From contig NZ_AGBF01000051.1 in the NCBI RefSeq assembly GCF_000225525.1, positions 1 to 39,591 on the forward strand: 39,591 bases of DNA, read 5' to 3'. Below, piece after piece: positions 35,128 through 39,591 of the stretch. Below the pieces are notes generated by a model. It did no database searches and was not told where the DNA came from. It worked only from the letters and a program-made list of their open reading frames with translations. The position numbers were made by a program, and so were the translations under genes. Each line of letters begins with the position of its first letter. The first letter of the stretch is position 1. Origin of the DNA: Streptomyces zinciresistens K42 (GTDB lineage Bacteria > Actinomycetota > Actinomycetes > Streptomycetales > Streptomycetaceae).

Positions 35128-36309
35128 TCAGGATGCCAGTTGCTGCAGGCGGCCAGCGGCCTCTTGGAGAACGTCGTCCTTCTTGCAGAAGGTGAAGCGG
35201 ACCTGGCTGCGGCCGGCGCCGGGGTCGTCGTAGAAGACGGAGTTGGGGATGGCGACGACACCGCAGCGTTCGGGGAGGGCGCGGCAGAAGGCGTAGGCGT
35301 CCTTCTCACCGAAGGGCGTGATGTCGGTGGTGATGAAGTACGTGCCCTGGGGCTGGTAGACCTCGAACCCGGCCGCGCGCAAGCCGTCTCCGAGCAGGTC
35401 GCGCTTGCGGCGGAGGTCGGCGCGGAAGTTCTCGAAGTACGAGTCAGGCAGACGCAGTGCCTCGGCGATCGCGTACTGGAACGGGCCCGCGCTGACGTAC
35501 GTCAGGTACTGCTTTGCAGTCCGGACGGCGGAGACGAGCGGGCCGTTCGCCGTGACCCAGCCAACCTTCCATCCGGTGAAGGAGAAGGTCTTGCCGGCCG
35601 AGCCGATGGTGACCGTGCGCTCGCGCATCCCCGGGAACGTGGCGAGCGGCAGGTGCCCGCCCTCGTCGAAGACCAGGTGTTCGTACACCTCGTCGGTCAC
35701 CACCAGCAGGTCCCGTTCCACGGCCAGTTCGGCGATCGCGGCCAGCTCGGCGCGGGTGAGGACCGTGCCGGTGGGGTTGTGCGGGGTGTTGATCAGCAGC
35801 AGCCGGGTGCGGGCGGTGACCGCGGCGCGCAGTTCGTCCAGGTCGAGCCGGAAACCGCCCTCGTGCGGACGCAGGGTGACCGGCACGCGCGTGCCGCCCG
35901 CCATGGCGATCGAGGCCGCGTAGGAGTCGTAGTACGGCTCCAGCGCCACGACCTCGTCGCCGGGCTCCAGCAGCGCCAGCAGCGCGGCGGCGATCGCCTC
36001 GGTGGCGCCCGCGGTGACCAGGACCTCGGTGTCGGGGTCGAAGGACAGGCCGTAGCGCCGCAGCTGGTGCGCGGCGATCGCGGCGCGCAGCTCGGGGACG
36101 CCGGGGCCGGGCGGGTACTGGTTGCCGCGCCCGTCGCGCAGGGCCCGTACGGCCGCCTCGCGCACCTCCTCGGGGCCGTCCGTGTCCGGGAAGCCCTGGC
36201 CGAGGTTGATCGCCCCGGTCCGCAGGGCCAGCGCCGACATCTCGGCGAAGATCGTCGTCCCGAACTCGGCGAGGCGGCGGTTGAGCAGGGGGCGCGCGCT
36301 GGAGGTCAT
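35128..36309 (-). CDS. PLP-dependent aminotransferase (aspartate/kynurenine type, fold I)
   Basis: A 393-residue aminotransferase. It starts L-L-N-R-R-L-A-E-F-G-T-T-I-F-A-E-M-S and has I-N-L-G-Q-G-F-P-D-T-D-G, which is typical of the class I YbdL/kynurenine aminotransferase group. The cofactor site shows N-T-P-H-N-P-T-G, V-T-D-E-V-Y-E-H-L and the PLP lysine in S-A-G-K-T-F-S-F-T-G, and the substrate Arg is in Q-V-R-F-T-F-C. It makes or uses 2-oxo acids in amino acid metabolism; the exact amino acid is not visible. ATG 36309 is chosen for its CAGGAT box at seven bases; ATG 36318 is an alternative. A broken, diverged copy lies at 22477-22911. Confidence 0.9.
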   Translation of the reverse strand: MTSSARPLLNRRLAEFGTTIFAEMSALALRTGAINLGQGFPDTDGPEEVREAAVRALRDGRGNQYPPGPGVPELRAAIAAHQLRRYGLSFDPDTEVLVTAGATEAIAAALLALLEPGDEVVALEPYYDSYAASIAMAGGTRVPVTLRPHEGGFRLDLDELRAAVTARTRLLLINTPHNPTGTVLTRAELAAIAELAVERDLLVVTDEVYEHLVFDEGGHLPLATFPGMRERTVTIGSAGKTFSFTGWKVGWVTANGPLVSAVRTAKQYLTYVSAGPFQYAIAEALRLPDSYFENFRADLRRKRDLLGDGLRAAGFEVYQPQGTYFITTDITPFGEKDAYAFCRALPERCGVVAIPNSVFYDDPGAGRSQVRFTFCKKDDVLQEAAGRLQQLAS

Positions 36310-36316
36310 GCCCGCC

Positions 36317-36322
36317 ATCCTG
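36317..36322 (-). promoter_or_regulatory. -10 element of a leaderless promoter
   Basis: On the minus strand CAGGAT is followed by seven bases and the ATG at 36309 of the aminotransferase gene. No ribosome binding site is seen. Confidence 0.4.
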
Positions 36323-36428
36323 CGCCCGTGCCCGGGACTTCCTCAACTCCGCCGCGGACCGCCGGACCGCCGACCGCCGGACGGCCCCGCCCCGGGGTGA
36401 GGAGGGGCGTTCTCCCGTACGCGGTGCC

Positions 36429-36510
36429 TGCCGGTCGGTGCCGGTCGTTGCGTTGGTGCCGGTCGATGCCGGTCGATGCCGGTCGTGCCGTCGGTGCTGG
36501 TCGCTGTCGG
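36429..36510. repeat. degenerate ten-base tandem repeat
   Basis: About eight copies of TGCCGGTCGN, with two shortened to nine and one to eight bases. The central copies are identical. Confidence 0.75.
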
Positions 36511-36588
36511 CCGCGGCGCGGGAGTGTCCGTTCTCCCCTCGGCCGGGCAGGCGCGAGCGGGCACGTGTCCGCGCCGCCGCCGCCTCCG

Positions 36589-36673
36589 TCGGCCCGCCCC
36601 CGGCCCTCCGCCGGCCCGCCCCCGGTCCACCCCCGACTCACCCCCGGCCCGCCCCCGACTCACCCCCGGTCCG
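36589..36673. repeat. eleven-base tandem repeat
   Basis: Seven to eight copies of CCGGCCCGCCC or CCGACTCACCC in strict eleven-base phase, C-rich on the plus strand. Alternating unit types suggest a duplicated 22-base pair. Confidence 0.8.
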
Positions 36674-36840
36674 CGCTTCCGTGCAGGTCAGAGGGTGGGG
36701 GGCCGGGGCAACCCTCTGAAGTTGCTCAACTCTGCTTTGGGCGGCCGGGGCGGCGGGCATCTCCGGGGCACACGCCGAAGGGGAGGCGCCCACGGGGGAC
36801 GTCTCGTTCCGCTTCGGGGGATCGGAAGGAGGCTGACGTC

Positions 36841-37113
36841 ATGGGCATAGGAATCGTCGTGGCGCTGGTCGTAGGAGTGCTGGTCCTGGTCGTCAAGGCC
36901 GTCGACCGCAGCGGGCGGCGCTCGGCCCGCCGCTCGGCGGGACGGCCGGGCCGCCGGGGGAGCGGCACGCACCACAGCGGCACCGCCGACGGGGGCTGGT
37001 GGATCGGCGGGGGCGACACCGGGTCGTCCTGCGGAAGCAGCGGCTCCTCCTGCGGCGGCGGCTCGTCCTGCGGTGGCGGGGGCGGGGGAGGCTGCGGTGG
37101 CGGAGGCAGCTGA
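36841..37113 (+). CDS. small membrane protein with Gly/Ser/Cys-rich tail
   Basis: A 90-residue protein. Residues 1-20 form one transmembrane helix (G-I-V-V-A-L-V-V-G-V-L-V-L-V-V-K). A basic stretch follows (R-S-G-R-R-S-A-R-R-S). The tail from about 50 holds G-G-W-W-I-G-G-G-D and then four cysteines set in Gly/Ser (S-S-C-G-S-S-G-S-S-C-G-G-G and so on). ATG 36841 has a perfect AAGGAGG. The tail may bind metal or be cross-linked. Similar Gly-Cys tails are seen in small Streptomyces membrane proteins of unknown role. The low complexity makes homology searches unreliable. Confidence 0.75.
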   Translation: MGIGIVVALVVGVLVLVVKAVDRSGRRSARRSAGRPGRRGSGTHHSGTADGGWWIGGGDTGSSCGSSGSSCGGGSSCGGGGGGGCGGGGS

Positions 37114-37124
37114 GACGGACCGTC

Positions 37125-37149
37125 CGTCCTCCCCGGCCCGGGGAGGACG
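37125..37149 (+). terminator. hairpin 1 after the Gly/Cys-rich gene
   Basis: An 11-base perfect stem (37125-37135 with 37139-37149) and a three-base loop, 12 bases after the stop codon. Confidence 0.7.
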
Positions 37150-37158
37150 CCTCCGGCG

Positions 37159-37195
37159 GTGAGCGGGGCCGGTGCCCGAAACCGGCCCCGCTCAC
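37159..37195 (+). terminator. hairpin 2 after the Gly/Cys-rich gene
   Basis: A perfect 15-base stem (37159-37173 with 37181-37195) and a seven-base loop, followed by GTGTT. It is in tandem with hairpin 1. Confidence 0.8.
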
Positions 37196-37527
37196 GTGTT
37201 CCCGGCCCCGGCCGTCCCGGCCGCACCCCGGCGCGCGCTCCACCCCTGCGGGCGTACGCCGGAGTTGAACAGGTGAGCTGATAAGCCCTCTGAGGGATGG
37301 AAACCCTCCGAACTTGGGTAAAAACGCTGTGGTGGCGCCAGAGTTCATGATTCCCTGAAATTCACCGACGCAGCCCCTCGGATGCCCCGCGGACATCCCC
37401 TCCCACCGGCCGACAGGGCCGGGCGGACCTCCCCGGCGCTGTCGGCCGGGACGCACCGGAGCCCGACACCTCCCCTCTGCCTCTCTCCCCTTCTCTCCAC
37501 TCTCTTGCGTGCTAGCGGAGCCCATCC
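37196..37527 (+). other. leader region of the DUF2617 gene
   Basis: 332 bases without a gene. It contains alternating complementary strings CCCTC (37286), GAGGG (37292) and CCCTC (37304) that could form two exclusive small hairpins, and an 11-base inverted repeat (37406-37416 with 37439-37449). It is less GC-rich at 37260-37360, so the promoter may lie here. No known riboswitch was recognised. Confidence 0.4.
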
Positions 37528-38097
37528 ATGCTCACGACCCTGAACACCGCCTACACCGACACGCGCGCGGCCGACCTCGCCTGGACCCTCGGGCGGGAAC
37601 CGCTGCCCGCGCTGGCCGCACTCGACCTGGAACTGCCCCGCGCGAAGCTCCAGTTGCGGCTGCTCGGCGCCTCCCACCAGGTGCTCGTGGAGGAGGAGCG
37701 CGGCGTCTGCTCGGAGACGGTGGCCTGCATGCCGGGCAGCAGCACGCCCCTTCCGCTCGGCGTGGCCAAGCGCGTCGGCGAGTGGGAGTACGAGTTCGCG
37801 GCCCGCGTCGAGATCCTCTCGCCGGGCCGGTTCGCCGGGCGCGCCCAGGAGTTGCTGGCCCTGGTCGCCGACCATCCGCACGGCCTGGCCGGCGTCTTCC
37901 CCGGCAGCCCGCACGCCTTCACCGCCCTCCTGGCGCAGTACCGCGAGGGCCAGGTCCACTGGCGCACCTGGCACGCCTATCCGCAGGACGGCCAACTGGT
38001 CACCACCCGGACCCGGGTGGGCGTGCGCACCCCGGCGGCCCCGCCCCTCCGCCGTCCGCCGACGTACAGCATGTCCGGGAGCAGCGCCCGCTCCTGA
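37528..38097 (+). CDS. DUF2617 family protein
   Basis: A 189-residue protein that matches DUF2617, conserved next to the spermidine synthase-like gene in actinomycetes. It has L-R-L-L-G-A-S-H-Q-V, C-S-E-T-V-A-C, W-E-Y-E-F-A-A-R-V and F-P-G-S-P-H-A-F-T-A-L. No function is known. ATG 37528 has GCGGAG upstream. It is probably transcribed with the next gene, 85 bases on, although that one also has its own leaderless promoter. Confidence 0.8.
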   Translation: MLTTLNTAYTDTRAADLAWTLGREPLPALAALDLELPRAKLQLRLLGASHQVLVEEERGVCSETVACMPGSSTPLPLGVAKRVGEWEYEFAARVEILSPGRFAGRAQELLALVADHPHGLAGVFPGSPHAFTALLAQYREGQVHWRTWHAYPQDGQLVTTRTRVGVRTPAAPPLRRPPTYSMSGSSARS

Positions 38098-38169
38098 CGG
38101 CCCGCGGCGCAAACTCCGGGTACCGCAACACCACACGTGTGGGTGACGAAGCGTGCGGCGGCCGTCACG

Positions 38170-38175
38170 TACCGT
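38170..38175 (+). promoter_or_regulatory. -10 element of a leaderless promoter
   Basis: TACCGT lies seven bases before the GTG at 38183. GTGACG about 25 bases further up is a possible -35. Confidence 0.35.
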
Positions 38176-38182
38176 CGGCAGC

Positions 38183-39591
38183 GTGATCGATCCGCACGCC
38201 CCCGCCCCTCCCGGCACCACGCCGGCCTGGGGAGGCCGCCCGAGGCTTCCGGTCCGGCCGGGCACAGGCCGGTTCCTGGTCCTGGCGGGCGTGTTCGTCT
38301 GCGCCGCCTGCGGACTGGTGTACGAACTCGAACTCGTCGCCCTCGCCTCGTACCTGATCGGCGACTCGGTCACCCAGGCGTCCGTGGTGCTGTCCGTCAT
38401 GGTCTTCGCGATGGGCCTCGGCTCGCTGGCCGCCAAGCGGCTGCGCCCGTACGCCGCCGCCGCGTTCGGCGCCCTGGAGGCGCTGCTCGCGCTCGTCGGC
38501 GGGTCCAGCGCGCTCGCCCTGTACGCCGTGTTCGCCTGGACCGGCGACTGGGGCGGACTGTGGGCCGACGGCCCCCGCTGGCTGCTCGTCGCCTTCTCCC
38601 TCACCATCGGCCTGCTCATCGGGGCCGAGATCCCGCTGCTGATGGAGCTGATCCAGCGCATCCGGCGCCAGGAGGCGGGCGGCGCGGTGGCGGACCTGTT
38701 CGCCGCGGACTACGTCGGCGGGCTCGTCGGCGGTCTGGCCTTCCCCTTCCTCCTGCTGCCCCTGCTGGGCCAGTTGAACTCCGCGCTGATCACCGGCGCG
38801 GTCAACGCGGTGGTCGGGGCCGCCCTGGTCCTCGGTGTGTTCCGCCGCGACCTCACCCGCCGCGCGCGCCTGCTGCTGCTGGCCGCCAACCTCGCCGTGC
38901 TCGCCGTCCTCGCCTCCGCCGCCGTCCTCGCCGACGACTTCGAACGGGCGGCCCGCCGCGAGGTGTACGGACAGGACGTGCGCGTCGCGGTCCGCACCAA
39001 CCGCCAGGAGGTCGTCATCACCGGCGGCACCCGCGGCCGGCCGCTCGATCTCTTCCTCGACGGCCGCCTCCGCGTCGGCGGCCGCGACGAACGCCGCTAC
39101 CACGAGGCCCTGGTGCACCCCGCGATGAGCGGCCCGCACGGGCGCGTGCTGATCCTCGGCGGCGGGGACGGGCTCGCCGCCCGCGAGGTGCTGCGCCACC
39201 CCGGGGTGAACCGGGTCGACGTCGTCGACGCCGACCCCGGGGTGGTCCGGCTGGCCCGCCGGGACCCGCCGCTGGCCCGCCTCAACGGGCGCGTGTACGA
39301 CGACGGCCGGGTGCGCGTCATGGCGGACGACGCCTTCCGCCGGCTGCGCGCGACGCCGCCGGGGACGTACGACGTCGTCGTCTCCGATCTGCCCGACCCC
39401 GGCGTCACGGCCGGCACGAAGCTGTACTCGCAGGAGTTCTACGGGCTCGTCCGGCGCGCGCTCGCCCCGGGCGGCCGGCTCGTCGTGCACGCCGGGCCCG
39501 TCGCGTCCCGCCCCCGCGTGTTCTGGACGGTCGAGGCGACCCTGCGCGCCGCGGGCCTGCGCACCACCGCCTACCGCCTCGGCGGACGCGG
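38183..39591 (+). CDS. membrane-bound spermidine synthase-like protein (3' end outside the window)
   Basis: The frame is open to the window end (at least 469 codons). The first half has six to seven transmembrane helices (F-L-V-L-A-G-V-F-V-C-A-A-C-G-L-V-Y-E-L-E-L-V). The second half is a spermidine-synthase methyltransferase-fold domain with I-L-G-G-G-D-G-L-A-A-R-E-V-L, V-D-V-V-D-A-D-P and Y-D-V-V-V-S-D-L-P-D-P. In polyamine aminopropyltransferases these hold decarboxylated S-adenosylmethionine. Membrane-fused versions occur in actinomycetes with unproven substrates. The GTG start has no ribosome binding site and is seven bases from TACCGT. Confidence 0.88.
   Translation, partial: MIDPHAPAPPGTTPAWGGRPRLPVRPGTGRFLVLAGVFVCAACGLVYELELVALASYLIGDSVTQASVVLSVMVFAMGLGSLAAKRLRPYAAAAFGALEALLALVGGSSALALYAVFAWTGDWGGLWADGPRWLLVAFSLTIGLLIGAEIPLLMELIQRIRRQEAGGAVADLFAADYVGGLVGGLAFPFLLLPLLGQLNSALITGAVNAVVGAALVLGVFRRDLTRRARLLLLAANLAVLAVLASAAVLADDFERAARREVYGQDVRVAVRTNRQEVVITGGTRGRPLDLFLDGRLRVGGRDERRYHEALVHPAMSGPHGRVLILGGGDGLAAREVLRHPGVNRVDVVDADPGVVRLARRDPPLARLNGRVYDDGRVRVMADDAFRRLRATPPGTYDVVVSDLPDPGVTAGTKLYSQEFYGLVRRALAPGGRLVVHAGPVASRPRVFWTVEATLRAAGLRTTAYRLGGR

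Larger units (their letters stand above)
36310..36840. other. 531-base gap with two tandem-repeat tracts
   Basis: No gene supported. It holds the ten-base repeat at 36429-36510, the eleven-base repeat at 36589-36673 and, at the end, the AAGGAGG site of the Gly/Cys-rich protein. The frames open across it come from the repeats. Confidence 0.6.

Noticed and set aside
35140..36840. Long plus-strand frame upstream of the Gly/Cys-rich protein
   Set aside because: It is antisense to the aminotransferase and then crosses repeats; the real start at 36841 has a perfect ribosome binding site.

Overview
The window is high-GC actinobacterial DNA with strong third-position G/C bias, frequent GTG starts and many apparently leaderless genes. 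Gene content and order (dnaK-grpE-dnaJ-hspR, a lone sugar-binding lipoprotein, clpB, a YbjN protein, an aspartate aminotransferase, a DUF2617 protein and a membrane spermidine synthase-like protein) match the conserved Streptomyces chromosome core around dnaK. The genus call is by recognition, not by search.

Layout. 1-4520: a ChrB-N-like protein, a small protein overlapping a DUF2637 membrane protein, a zinc-ribbon protein and a membrane iron-sulfur oxidoreductase of the EtfD/heterodisulfide-reductase type. 4722-5786: a MraY/WecA-like membrane protein that has lost catalytic aspartates. 5880-10065: the dnaK operon, with two HspR (HAIR) sites in front and a perfect hairpin behind hspR; clpB (15641-18238) carries a third HAIR site, so the DnaK and ClpB disaggregation machinery forms one HspR circuit. 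10464-11594: an orphan sugar-binding lipoprotein.

12104-14942 is the first unusual locus. Two paralogous regulators with LuxR-type C-terminal helix-turn-helix domains converge. One is divergent from a tiny gene for an exported peptide whose predicted mature part begins and ends with DSAWS. One base after it starts a 111-residue Rieske-fold-like protein without the cluster ligands. This looks like a regulator-peptide signalling module or a small modified-peptide system.

18.9-35.1 kb is an accessory island between two core genes (YbjN and the aminotransferase). It holds two HATPase/XRE regulatory sets, one with DUF397; a replication-type HTH protein; a toxin-antitoxin-like pair; a large unknown protein beside a UPF0158 protein; broken fragments of an aminotransferase and an aspartyl-tRNA synthetase; and the second unusual locus (27850-33486). 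That locus has an APH-fold phosphotransferase, an aldo/keto reductase, a JmjC oxygenase, a 55-residue peptide, a Cys-containing 105-residue protein, an HATPase and an XRE/TPR regulator, and resembles a RiPP-type peptide-modification cluster. A serine hydrolase closes the island. No integrase, transposase, tRNA gene or CRISPR array was found.

35.1-39.6 kb returns to core genes: an aminotransferase, a small Gly/Cys-rich membrane peptide flanked by tandem repeats and two strong hairpins, the DUF2617 protein and the spermidine synthase-like protein cut off by the window end.
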